64,000 bases of DNA from contig CALBZE010000091.1 in NCBI GenBank assembly GCA_937889645.1, positions 1-64,000 on the forward strand, in the 5' to 3' direction. The notes under the pieces were generated by a model. That model was not told where the DNA came from. It was given only the letters and a program-made list of their open reading frames with translations, and did no database searches. The translations under genes were made by a program, and so were the position numbers. Positions 11,851 to 19,942 of the stretch are shown here, piece by piece; the first letter of the stretch is position 1, and every line of letters starts with the position of its first letter. The stretch is from an uncultured bacterium (GTDB taxonomy: Bacteria > Gemmatimonadota > Gemmatimonadetes > Longimicrobiales > RSA9).

Positions 11851-12519
11851 TCAGATCTTGCGTAGTGATTCCGGGAGCTTCGCCCAGTCCGCCAGGAAAG
11901 CGTCCAGCCCCTTGTCCGTGAGCGGGTGCTCCAGGAGCTGGTAGAGCACCTTCGGCGGGATCGTCGCCACGTCCGCCCCGAGGAGCGCCGCCTGCACCAC
12001 GTGCTGCGGGCTCCGCACCGACGCGACGAGCACCTCCGTCTCGAAGTCGTAGTTCTGGTAGATCTGCACGATCTGCGCGATCAGTTCCATCCCGTCCGAG
12101 CTGATGTCGTCCAGCCGCCCGACGAACGGCGAGATGTACGTCGCGCCCGCCTTCGCCGCGAGGAGCGCCTGCGACGGCGTGAAGCACAGCGTCACGTTGA
12201 CCCTGATCCCCTCGGCCCGGAACTGACGGCACGCCCGGAGCCCGGCCTCGATCAGCGGCACCTTGATCACGATGTTGTCCGCGATCTTCGCCAGCTCGCG
12301 CCCCTCGCGCACCATCCCTTCCGTGTCGGTCGCGACGACCTCCGCGCTGATCGGGCCGTCCACCGCCCGGCAGATCTCCGCCAGGATCTCGCGTGGGTTC
12401 CCCTCCGCGCCCGCGGCCTTCGCCAGCAGCGACGGGTTCGTCGTGATCCCGTCGATCAGCCCGGCTTCCGCCGCTCGGCGGATCTCCGACAGATCGGCGG
12501 TGTCAAGGAAGATCTTCAT
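11851..12519 (-). CDS. tal: Transaldolase, small TalC-type
   Basis: Transfers a dihydroxyacetone unit between sugar phosphates in the non-oxidative pentose phosphate pathway. The 222-residue protein is of the small decameric class shared with fructose-6-phosphate aldolase. The Schiff-base Lys is in IVIKVPLI near residue 86, and TTNPSLL is intact. SAEVVATD carries Glu and YISPFVGRLD carries Phe where E. coli FSA has Gln59 and Tyr131, which favours transaldolase over aldolase activity. The ATG has GAGGAGG upstream and overlaps the end of truA by 17 bases. An upstream extension of 15 residues is unlikely. Confidence 0.92.
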   Translation of the reverse strand: MKIFLDTADLSEIRRAAEAGLIDGITTNPSLLAKAAGAEGNPREILAEICRAVDGPISAEVVATDTEGMVREGRELAKIADNIVIKVPLIEAGLRACRQFRAEGIRVNVTLCFTPSQALLAAKAGATYISPFVGRLDDISSDGMELIAQIVQIYQNYDFETEVLVASVRSPQHVVQAALLGADVATIPPKVLYQLLEHPLTDKGLDAFLADWAKLPESLRKI

Positions 12520-13306
12520 TCCCGGCCTCCTCGAGTTGCCGCTCGGTTTCGTTATACGCCACATGCGTCAGGAAGAGCCCCTCCGGCGGCGCCGGCGGCG
12601 ACGTCTCCAGCCCCGGCTCGTCGGCGAGCAGGTGCGCCATCTCCTCCACCGGCCGCCGCCCCAGCGCCATCTCCACCATCGTCCCCACCAGGTATCGGAC
12701 CATGTGGTGCAGGAAGCGGTTCGCCGTGACGTGGAACTCGACGCCGAGACCGCGCCAGTCCCGCCACTCGGCTCGCATCACCGTGCACCGGTCGCCGCGC
12801 TCTTCCTGGCCCGCCTTGGCGAATGCCCGGAACGAGTGATCGCCCACGATCTCGCGGGCCGCCGCGTCCAGCGCGGACCGATCCAGATCCCGCGCCAGCG
12901 GCCAGCACCAGCGCCGCCGGAACGGCGACAGCGCCGCCTCCGACGTACCTACCCGATACACGTAGCTCCGCGCCGTCGCATCGAAGCGCGCGTGGAAGTC
13001 CAGCGGCACCTCCTCCGCGGCGCTCACCCGGACGTCGTGCGGTAGGATCGCGTTCAGCGCCCTGCGTAGCGATTCCGCCGTCCACTTCTCGGGGACCAGG
13101 ACCGACGCCACCTGCCCCGTGGCATGGACGCCCCGGTCCGTCCGCCCGGCGCCCACGACCGTCGTCGGACGGTTGGCCAGCCGCGACACGGCTTCCTCCA
13201 GCACGCCCTGGATCGTGCGCGCTCCCGGCTGCACCTGCCAGCCGTAGAACCCGCCTCCGTCGTACTGCAGCGTGAGCTTGATCCGGCGCTCGTTCGGGGA
13301 TGACAC
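12503..13306 (-). CDS. truA: tRNA pseudouridine(38-40) synthase (TruA)
   Basis: Makes pseudouridine at positions 38-40 of tRNA anticodon stems. The catalytic Asp is in GAGRTDRGVHATGQV. Also conserved are KLTLQYDGGGFYGWQ at the N-terminus and FLHHMVRYLVG near the C-terminus. The start is taken as GTG at 13306 (VSSPNERRIKLTL), giving 267 residues. It sits almost at the expected transcription start of the promoter at 13315-13342, so the mRNA may be nearly leaderless. Longer frames add Arg-rich sequence. It is the first gene of the long minus-strand block that runs to purL. Confidence 0.92.
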   Translation of the reverse strand: MSSPNERRIKLTLQYDGGGFYGWQVQPGARTIQGVLEEAVSRLANRPTTVVGAGRTDRGVHATGQVASVLVPEKWTAESLRRALNAILPHDVRVSAAEEVPLDFHARFDATARSYVYRVGTSEAALSPFRRRWCWPLARDLDRSALDAAAREIVGDHSFRAFAKAGQEERGDRCTVMRAEWRDWRGLGVEFHVTANRFLHHMVRYLVGTMVEMALGRRPVEEMAHLLADEPGLETSPPAPPEGLFLTHVAYNETERQLEEAGNEDLP

Positions 13307-13314
13307 GGCGGCGA

Positions 13315-13342
13315 AAGCTACGTGCACGCGTGTGAGTGTCAA
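13315..13342 (-). promoter_or_regulatory. Promoter of truA and the purine block
   Basis: On the minus strand, TTGACA (13342-13337) and TAGCTT (13320-13315) are 16 bases apart. Transcription would begin near 13308, next to the proposed truA GTG. Confidence 0.5.
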
Positions 13343-13382
13343 GCGGTCGCGCACCCGCCGTTCCGGCCGTCGCCCCGCCGCG

Positions 13383-13412
13383 TTGACACCCCGCGAGCGC
13401 ACCGAATACAAT
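13383..13412 (+). promoter_or_regulatory. Promoter of trpD
   Basis: TTGACA (13383-13388) and TACAAT (13407-13412) with an 18-base spacer. The trpD ATG follows 31 bases later. No leader peptide or attenuator fits in the short 5' leader, so control, if any, would be at initiation. Confidence 0.65.
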
Positions 13413-13443
13413 CCGTCGTTCGTGCCCCCAAATTGGAGTCCAG

Positions 13444-14508
13444 ATGCCGACCACCAGGGAAGTCGAGCCCGCCGGGCTCGCGCCGTACCTCGCCCGCGTC
13501 GCGGCGGGAGCCACCCTTTCGGGCGACGAAGCCGAGGCCGCGTTCGGCGCCATCATGGACGGTACCGCGTCCCACATCCAGACGGCCTCTCTCCTCGTCG
13601 CGCTCCGCGTGCGCGGCGAGACGCCCGCGGAGATCGCCGGCGGTGTGCGCGCACTGCGCCGCGCCATGATCCACGTCCGCGCCCCCGAAGGGGAGCCGCT
13701 CCTCGACACCTGCGGGACGGGCGGCGGCGCCTTCACCACCTTCAACATCTCGACCGCCGCGGCCCTCGTCGCCGCCGGCGCGGGCGTGCGCATCGCCAAG
13801 CACGGCAACCGCTCCTTCACCTCCAGGAGCGGGAGCGCCGACGTCCTCGAGGCGCTCGGCGTCGTCATCGACCTCACCCCGGACGCCATGGCCGACGTCC
13901 TGGACGAGGCGGGCATCGTCTTCATGTTCGCGCCGCTCCTCCACCCGGCAATGCGCCACGCGGCGCCGGTGCGGCGCGAGCTCGGCATCCCGACCATCAT
14001 GAACCTGCTCGGGCCGCTGACCAACCCGGCGGGCGCCCGCCGTCAGGTCGTCGGCGTGTCCGATCCGTCGCGCCTGGACGTCGTGGCCGACGCCCTCCGC
14101 GAGCTCGGGCACGACCGCGCCCTCGTCGTGCACGGGGAACCCGGCCTGGACGAGCTGAGCCCGATCGGACCGTCCGAGGTCGTGGAGCTTCGCGACGGAA
14201 CGCTCGCCAGGTTCCGCTTCGACCCCGCCGATCGTCTCGGTTGGAAAGGCTTCGATCCCGCCGACCTCGCCGGCGGAGACCCGGCCGACAACGCCCGCAT
14301 CATCGAGGACGTCCTCACGGGCCGGCGCACGGGCGCCGCCCGCGCCGCCGTCGTCCTCAACGCCGCCGCCGCCCTCTTCGTGGCCGACCGCGTCGAGTCG
14401 CTCGAGGACGGCGTCGCCCTGGCCGAGCGTATCATCGATGGAGGCGCCGCATACGACGCCCTCGAGCGCCTCAGGGAGGCGTCCCGCAAGGCCGCCGCAC
14501 GGGCCTGA
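13444..14508 (+). CDS. trpD: Anthranilate phosphoribosyltransferase (TrpD)
   Basis: Second step of tryptophan synthesis: transfers phosphoribose from PRPP to anthranilate. The 354-residue protein has the PRPP loop DTCGTGGGAFTTFNISTA near residue 82 and the KHGNRS motif at about 118. MNLLGPLTNPAG lies near 185. It stands alone on the plus strand, divergent from truA, with its own promoter and a TTGGAG ribosome site. The rest of the trp genes start 1 kb further on, beyond the oppositely oriented lexA. No trpE or trpG is present in the window. Confidence 0.95.
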   Translation: MPTTREVEPAGLAPYLARVAAGATLSGDEAEAAFGAIMDGTASHIQTASLLVALRVRGETPAEIAGGVRALRRAMIHVRAPEGEPLLDTCGTGGGAFTTFNISTAAALVAAGAGVRIAKHGNRSFTSRSGSADVLEALGVVIDLTPDAMADVLDEAGIVFMFAPLLHPAMRHAAPVRRELGIPTIMNLLGPLTNPAGARRQVVGVSDPSRLDVVADALRELGHDRALVVHGEPGLDELSPIGPSEVVELRDGTLARFRFDPADRLGWKGFDPADLAGGDPADNARIIEDVLTGRRTGAARAAVVLNAAAALFVADRVESLEDGVALAERIIDGGAAYDALERLREASRKAAARA

Positions 14509-14645
14509 TTGGATGGATAGGGTAGGGAGGTGAGGCGCGACCGCCGACGAGTCGCCCGATGCCGCTGCCTGGACTCACGGTGCGCCGAAGTCCCGGCCGC
14601 CCGCGAGACGCCCGGCCGCGTGTGAGAATCCCGCCGCGGTCGCCC

Positions 14646-14774
14646 TCAGTTCGCCGAGACCACCGCCGTCAGCGTCCACGGCCCCCGGATCGGCGCCACG
14701 GCCTGCTGAACGATCACTACGAGCATCCCGCGCCGCGTGCGGCGCCCCACCACGAACGTGTGCTTCGGACCCAT
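14646..14774 (-). CDS. Possible 42-residue ORF coupled to lexA
   Basis: The ATG overlaps the lexA stop (TAATG), so lexA ribosomes could reinitiate. The predicted product begins MGPKHTFVVGRRTRRG and continues with a short hydrophobic segment. It resembles no family known to me. The overlap and location are the only support, and chance is a fair alternative. Confidence 0.3.
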   Translation of the reverse strand: MGPKHTFVVGRRTRRGMLVVIVQQAVAPIRGPWTLTAVVSAN

Positions 14775-15385
14775 TACCGGTACCTCCGGATCACCCCGAT
14801 CACGATCCCCTGGATCTTGACGTCCGACGCCGGGAAGTACATCGGCGGCATCGTCGGATTCGCCGGCTGCAGCCGCACCCGACCGTCCGACTCCCGGTAG
14901 AACTTCTTCACCGTCGCCGACTCGCCGTTCACCAGCGCCACTACCATCTCGCCGTTGTGCGCGGTCTCGCGCGAGTTCACGATGATGTAGTCGCCGTCCC
15001 GGATCTGCTCGTCGATCATCGAGTCCCCGTTCACGCGGAGCACGTAGTTGTAGCCGCCCCGCGCCAGCATGTCCTCGGGGACCGCGATCGTCTCCGTGTC
15101 CTGCACCGCCTCGATCGGTAGCCCCGCCGCCACCTTCCCCAGCAGCGGCAGCTCGACCGCCGACACCCGCATCTGCGTCGGGAGCAGCTCGATCGACCGG
15201 CTCTCGTTGTAGCTCTTTCGGATGTAGCCCTTGCGCTGCAGATTCTCCAGGTGCTCGTGCACCGTCGCGAGCGACGAGAACCGGAAGTGCCGCGCGATCT
15301 CCTCGAAGCTCGGCGAGTAGCCGTGGTCCTCGTAGTATTCGTTCAGGTAGTCGAGGATCTCTTTCTGGCGTTTGGTCAGGGCCAT
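14774..15385 (-). CDS. lexA: SOS repressor LexA
   Basis: Represses DNA-repair genes and cleaves itself when RecA is activated by single-stranded DNA. The 203-residue protein has a winged-helix N-terminus (residues 1-65), the cleavage pair Ala87-Gly88 in GKVAAGLPI, and catalytic Ser122 (NGDSM) and Lys160 (TVKKFY). All are intact. Its good ribosome site is GGGAGGAA. It is transcribed divergently from trpC. The promoter (15442-15470, minus strand) contains two direct AGATA-CG repeats that could be the autoregulatory site. Confidence 0.95.
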   Translation of the reverse strand: MALTKRQKEILDYLNEYYEDHGYSPSFEEIARHFRFSSLATVHEHLENLQRKGYIRKSYNESRSIELLPTQMRVSAVELPLLGKVAAGLPIEAVQDTETIAVPEDMLARGGYNYVLRVNGDSMIDEQIRDGDYIIVNSRETAHNGEMVVALVNGESATVKKFYRESDGRVRLQPANPTMPPMYFPASDVKIQGIVIGVIRRYR

Positions 15386-15407
15386 CTCGTTCCTCCCGCG
15401 GTACCGG

Positions 15408-15470
15408 GTTCACGCCATCGGCCCGAACAGGGACCGAAGATAACGTACCCGAAAAGATACCGAAGCGCAA
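15408..15470 (-). promoter_or_regulatory. lexA promoter and candidate operator
   Basis: On the minus strand TTGCGC (15470-15465) and TACGTT (15447-15442) are 17 bases apart. Two similar plus-strand direct repeats, AGATAACG and AGATACCG, overlap the core. A GTTC/GAAC inverted pair (15408-15411 with 15425-15428) lies in the leader. Either could be a LexA-binding site; no known LexA box matches exactly. Confidence 0.4.
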
Positions 15471-15475
15471 GGGTC

Positions 15476-16270
15476 ATGGATGTGCTGCGCCGAATCGTCA
15501 GGGCGAAGCGGGCCGAAATCGAGGCGCTGCGCCACCGGGCGCGGGACTTTCGCGACGCCGCCGAGGCGCTCGACGCGCCACGGCCGTTCGCCGCGGCGCT
15601 GCGCCGCGACGGGGAAGTCGCGCTGATCGCCGAGATCAAGCGACGCTCGCCGTCGGCGGGTTGGATCCGGCCGGGCGCCTCGCCGGCCGAGGTGGCGCGG
15701 GCGTACGAGGCGGCGGGCGCGGCCTCGCTGAGCGTCCTCACGGACGGCGAGTTCTTCGGCGGCTCGCTGGACGACCTGCGCGAGGCGCGCGCGACGGTCG
15801 CGTTGCCCGTGCTGCGCAAGGATTTCATCCTCGATCCGGTGCAGGTCTGGCAGGCGCGTGCGGCGGGCGCGGACGCGGTCCTGCTGATCGTCCGCATTCT
15901 GGACGACGCGGAGCTCGTCGACCTGCACCGCCTCGCGGGCGAGCTGGGGCTGGGCGTGCTCGTCGAGGTGCACTCGGCGGAGGAATTGGATCGCGCGCTC
16001 GCGGCTGGCGCGGAGGTCATCGGGGTGAACAACAGGGATCTCGCGACGTTCCGCACGGACTTGTCCGTCGTGCTCGACCTGGCCGGCCGGGTGCCGGCCG
16101 ACCGCACGCTCGTCGCCGAGAGCGGGATCCGCACGCCGGAGGACGTGGACCGGCTGGGCGCGGTGGGCGTCCACGCGATCCTGGTGGGCGAGTCGCTCAT
16201 GCGCGCGCCGGACGTCGGGGCCGCAGCGGCCGCGCTCGCTCGCCGGCCGCGGGAGGCGAGGACCGCGTGA
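15476..16270 (+). CDS. trpC: Indole-3-glycerol phosphate synthase (TrpC)
   Basis: Closes the indole ring from CdRP. The 264-residue (beta/alpha)8 protein shows AEIKRRSPSAGWI (catalytic Lys), LRKDFILDPVQVWQARAAGA, VIGVNNRDLATF and LVAESGIRTPEDV. The ATG at 15476 has AAGGG upstream. Frames reaching further back run through the lexA control region and are not TrpC-like. It overlaps trpF by four bases. Confidence 0.95.
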   Translation: MDVLRRIVRAKRAEIEALRHRARDFRDAAEALDAPRPFAAALRRDGEVALIAEIKRRSPSAGWIRPGASPAEVARAYEAAGAASLSVLTDGEFFGGSLDDLREARATVALPVLRKDFILDPVQVWQARAAGADAVLLIVRILDDAELVDLHRLAGELGLGVLVEVHSAEELDRALAAGAEVIGVNNRDLATFRTDLSVVLDLAGRVPADRTLVAESGIRTPEDVDRLGAVGVHAILVGESLMRAPDVGAAAAALARRPREARTA

Positions 16271-16968
16271 GCATGCGCGTAAAGATTTGCGGCGTATGTC
16301 GTCCGGAGGACGCGGAGGTCGCGGCGGCGCTCGGCGCCGATTACATTGGTGTGATCCTGGCGCCCGGGTACGGCCGTAGCCGGACCGTGGAGGAGGCGGC
16401 GCGGATCTTCGAGGCGGGCGCCGGTCCCCGTCGGGTCGGCGTGTTCGTGGATCCCGCGCCTGCCGGTCTCGCCGAGGCGGTTGATCATCTCGGCCTGCAC
16501 GTCGTCCAACTCCACGGCGACGAGTCGCCGGAGACGATCGCGGAATTCCGACGGCTCGGCGCCTTCCGGACCTGGAAGGTCGTGCGGCCGCGCACGGCGG
16601 CCGATCTGCGCGCGGCGGTCGAACGCTACGCCGGCGTCGTCGAAGGGCTCGTCCTCGACGGATCCGGCCGTGCTGCCGGCAGCGGCGCCGGTTGGGCCGG
16701 TTCCCGCTTCCCCTGGAGCGACGTCGCCCCGGCTCGGGGCGACGTGCCGCGCGGGGTCGACGTGATCGTGGCCGGCGGCCTCGATCCGGACAACGTCGCG
16801 TCGGCCGTCGCGTGTCTCGCGCCCGACGTCGTCGACGTGAGCTCGGGCGTCGAGTCCGCGCCCGGGATCAAGGATCCCGACCGGGTGGGCGCGTTCGTCG
16901 CCGCCGCCCGCTCCGCCGTCCCGGACGGCGCGCCGGCGCATCCGCCGGGCCATCGGAGGACCCGATAA
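16267..16968 (+). CDS. trpF: Phosphoribosylanthranilate isomerase (TrpF)
   Basis: Isomerises PRA to CdRP, the step before TrpC. The 233-residue protein has the catalytic Cys in VKICGVCRPEDA, DYIGVIL, VQLHGDE and the phosphate-binding end VIVAGGLDPDNV and VDVSSGVE. GTG at 16267 overlaps the trpC stop (GTGA); the ATG two codons later (16273) is an equally possible start. Its stop is directly followed by the trpB ATG. A Gly/Arg-rich insert near residues 130-160 and a Pro-rich tail are slightly unusual. Confidence 0.93.
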   Translation: MSMRVKICGVCRPEDAEVAAALGADYIGVILAPGYGRSRTVEEAARIFEAGAGPRRVGVFVDPAPAGLAEAVDHLGLHVVQLHGDESPETIAEFRRLGAFRTWKVVRPRTAADLRAAVERYAGVVEGLVLDGSGRAAGSGAGWAGSRFPWSDVAPARGDVPRGVDVIVAGGLDPDNVASAVACLAPDVVDVSSGVESAPGIKDPDRVGAFVAAARSAVPDGAPAHPPGHRRTR

Positions 16969-18195
16969 ATGGCAGAGCAGTTCACGGCCACGCCCCCCGC
17001 TCTCGAGCTCGGACGCTTCGGCCGATTCGGCGGCCGCTACGTCCCGGAAACCCTGATCGCCGCGCTCGACGAGCTCGCCGCCGCCTACGATGAGGCGCGT
17101 CGCGACGAGGGCTTCTTCGCCGAATTCGATGCGCTCCTGCGCGACTACGTCGGCCGGCCGACGCCGCTGTACCGCGCCGCCCGTCTCGGCGAGGCCGCGG
17201 GGGGGATCACGGTCTATCTGAAACGGGAGGATCTGAACCACACGGGCGCGCACAAGATCAACAACGCGCTCGCCCAGATCCTCCTCGCGCGCCGCATGGG
17301 GAAGCGGCGGATCATCGCGGAGACCGGCGCCGGGCAGCACGGGGTGGCGACGGCGACGGTCTGCGCGCTCTTCGGCCTCGACTGCGTCGTCTACATGGGC
17401 GCGGAGGACGCCCGGCGCCAGGCGCTCAACGTGTTCCGGATGGAGCTGCTCGGCGCGCAGGTGAGGGTGGTCGAATCGGGATCCAGGACGCTGAAGGACG
17501 CGACCAACGAGGCGATCCGCGATTGGGTCACGAACGTGGGGGACACGCACTACATCATCGGCTCGGTCGTCGGGCCAGACCCGTACCCGCGGATGGTCAG
17601 GGATTTCCAATCCGTCATCGGCCGGGAGGCGCGCGCCCAGATCCTCGGGGCGGAGGGGCGTCTGCCCGCCGCCGTGGTGGCGTGCGTGGGCGGCGGTTCG
17701 AATGCGATGGGGATCTTCCACGCCTTCATCCCGGACGAAGAGGTTCGGCTGGTGGGGGTCGAGGCGGCGGGCGCGGGGATCGAGAGCGGCCGGCATGCGG
17801 CGACGTTGGCCGCCGGACGTCCCGGCGTGCTCCACGGCTCGTTGAGCTTCCTCCTCCAGGACGACGCCGGGCAGGTCGCCGAAGCGCATTCCATCTCGGC
17901 GGGGCTGGACTACCCCGGCGTCGGGCCGGAACACGCTTACCTCCGCGAGAGCGGCCGCGCCGAGTACGTCTCGGTGACGGATGAGGAGGCGCTCGACGCG
18001 TTTCGCGAGCTGGCGCGCACGGAGGGGATCATCCCGGCGCTCGAGAGCGCGCACGCGGTGGCGTACGTCCTCCGCGAGGGGCGCCGCTGGCGCGATTCGG
18101 GGCCGGTCGTGATCTGTCTGAGCGGCCGCGGCGACAAGGACGTCGCTCAGGTCGCGGAGGCCTACGGGCCGGGCGGTCCCGAGGTCGGAGGTTGA
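16969..18195 (+). CDS. trpB: Tryptophan synthase beta subunit (TrpB)
   Basis: PLP enzyme that condenses indole with serine. The 408-residue TrpB1-type protein has GRFGGRYVPETL at the start and the PLP lysine in HTGAHKINNALAQ near residue 97. It also has the phosphate loop CVGGGSNAMG and GLDYPGVGPEHA. It starts immediately after the trpF stop with no gap. Two unrelated genes then separate it from trpA, although the two subunits form one complex. Confidence 0.96.
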   Translation: MAEQFTATPPALELGRFGRFGGRYVPETLIAALDELAAAYDEARRDEGFFAEFDALLRDYVGRPTPLYRAARLGEAAGGITVYLKREDLNHTGAHKINNALAQILLARRMGKRRIIAETGAGQHGVATATVCALFGLDCVVYMGAEDARRQALNVFRMELLGAQVRVVESGSRTLKDATNEAIRDWVTNVGDTHYIIGSVVGPDPYPRMVRDFQSVIGREARAQILGAEGRLPAAVVACVGGGSNAMGIFHAFIPDEEVRLVGVEAAGAGIESGRHAATLAAGRPGVLHGSLSFLLQDDAGQVAEAHSISAGLDYPGVGPEHAYLRESGRAEYVSVTDEEALDAFRELARTEGIIPALESAHAVAYVLREGRRWRDSGPVVICLSGRGDKDVAQVAEAYGPGGPEVGG

Positions 18196-18199
18196 TCGA

Positions 18200-19942
18200 A
18201 TGCGGGTGGGCGATTCGGTCGAAACGGGCGTGCCATCGACCGAGGCGGCCGGACGATTCGACGAGTCCGTGCACGTCGTCGTGCGCGAGCTGCTCGGCCT
18301 CTTCGGAAAGACCGTTCGGGCCTACCAGATGTACGAGGCCAACAACCCGGTCTACGAGCGGTTCGTGGCCGGGTTGCGTGCGGGATTCGCGAAGATCTGG
18401 GACCACGTACCGTCCCTCCACCTGGTCGTGGAGGAGGGCGGATTCCGTTGGGACGGCGAAATGATCGCGGTGGGCGAGGGCCGCGACAGCCTGCCGTTCC
18501 AGTTCTACAAGGATGGCGTCCGGTACCTCACCTTCCTCCCGGGCTTCGAGGACGAGCTGGACCTGCTCCTCGACATCGTCGTGCGCTCGAGGCGGCTCCA
18601 GACCGAGGAGGACGACCTCGTCACGCTCCTGTGGGAGCAGGAGTTCTCCGCGTTCCGCTACGGCTACGTGGACCTGCTCTTCGAGGGATCCGACCTCCCG
18701 GAAGACGATGAAGAGCCGCGACTCGCCGAGATCCCCCGCGACGTTTTCGCGGAGGACGTCGGCTCGGTGGGGGCGTCGTCCGGCGACGCCGAGGCCGAAG
18801 CGACGACCGCGGTGGGCACGATCCGCCGAGAGGATTTCACCGAGACGCTCTACTTCCTCGACCAGGACGAGCTGGACCGTCTGAGGCAGGAGCTCGAGGA
18901 GGAGTGGGCGCGGGACATGAGGGCGGAGGTCCTGCGCGCGCTCTTCGATCGCCTCGAGGACCCGATCCCGTCGCGACAGACGGAGATCCTGGGGATCCTG
19001 CGGCAGCTCCTCCCCGCCTTGCTGGCCCGTGGCGACTTCGCGTCCGCCGCGATGATCCTCCAGGAGCTCGAGGAGCTGCTGCGCCGAGGCGACGTCCTGG
19101 ACGCCGAGCGGCGGGAGCAGGCCGATGCCCTGTTCGACGAGCTGAGCCAGCCCGCGGTGATCGGGCAGCTGGTGCAGGCGCTCGAGGACGGCGGCATCGC
19201 GCCCGACTCGGAGGCGCTGGCGCTCTTCCTGTCGTGGCTCCGGTCCGCCGCGCTCCCGATCCTCTTCGGCGCGACCGAGCGCTCCTCCTCGCCCGCCGTG
19301 CGGGCTCGGGTCGGCCCCGCGTGCGACCGCCTCGCGGCGCAGCACCCCGACGTGCTCCTCGCGCTCCTCGAATCGAAGGACGACGCGGTCGCGGCCGGCG
19401 CCGCCCGCGCGGCCGGTCGGCTGCGCTTCCCGGATGCGGCGCGCGGGCTGATCCGCCTTCTCTCCCGGCCGAACGCGGCCACGAGAATGGTCGCGGTCGA
19501 GGCGCTCATCGCGCTCCACACCGCGCCGGCGATGGAGGGATTGAAGCGGGCGCTCGACGACGACAGCCGCGAGGTACGGATCGCCGCGGCTCGCGGTCTG
19601 GGCGCCCTTCGTTACGCCCCCGCGCGGGCCAGTCTCGAGAAAGCGATCCAGGGGAAGACGCTGCGCGACGCGGACATTACCGAGAAGCTCGCGTTCTTCG
19701 AGGCGTACGCCGACCTGGGCGGCGCGGAGGCCGTTCCGCTCCTCGACGCGCTGCTGAACGGGCGCGGGGGGCTCCTGTCCCGCAAGCAGCCGCCGGAGAT
19801 GCGCGCGTGCGCCGCGACGGCGCTCGGCCGTATCGCGGCGCCATCGGCGCGGGCCGCCCTCGAACGCGCCGCGTCCGACCCGGACACCATCGTGCGCGGC
19901 GCCGTAGTGCGCGCCATGCGCCGGGAGGTCGCCGCCTCATGA
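18200..19942 (+). CDS. HEAT-repeat protein in the trp operon
   Basis: Function unknown. The 580-residue, acidic protein has no signal peptide or membrane segment. Residues 24-130 form a module also seen at the start of the next protein. Residues of about 205-380 are helical and Glu-rich. From about residue 390 there are successive HEAT-type helical pairs (DDAVAAGAARAAGRLRFPDA, then NAATRMVAVEALIALHTAPA, then DDSREVRIAAARGLGALRYA, then DTIVRGAVVRAMRREV). HEAT arrays usually act as protein-binding scaffolds. It starts four bases after trpB and overlaps the HD-GYP gene by four bases (ATGA), so the pair is translationally coupled. A role with the HD-GYP partner is more plausible than one in tryptophan synthesis. 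Confidence 0.75.
   Translation: MRVGDSVETGVPSTEAAGRFDESVHVVVRELLGLFGKTVRAYQMYEANNPVYERFVAGLRAGFAKIWDHVPSLHLVVEEGGFRWDGEMIAVGEGRDSLPFQFYKDGVRYLTFLPGFEDELDLLLDIVVRSRRLQTEEDDLVTLLWEQEFSAFRYGYVDLLFEGSDLPEDDEEPRLAEIPRDVFAEDVGSVGASSGDAEAEATTAVGTIRREDFTETLYFLDQDELDRLRQELEEEWARDMRAEVLRALFDRLEDPIPSRQTEILGILRQLLPALLARGDFASAAMILQELEELLRRGDVLDAERREQADALFDELSQPAVIGQLVQALEDGGIAPDSEALALFLSWLRSAALPILFGATERSSSPAVRARVGPACDRLAAQHPDVLLALLESKDDAVAAGAARAAGRLRFPDAARGLIRLLSRPNAATRMVAVEALIALHTAPAMEGLKRALDDDSREVRIAAARGLGALRYAPARASLEKAIQGKTLRDADITEKLAFFEAYADLGGAEAVPLLDALLNGRGGLLSRKQPPEMRACAATALGRIAAPSARAALERAASDPDTIVRGAVVRAMRREVAAS

Noticed and set aside
15376..18054. An 892-codon minus-strand frame opposite trpC, trpF and trpB
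   Set aside because: It is Arg- and Ala-rich without motifs, and the plus-strand trp genes explain the region completely.
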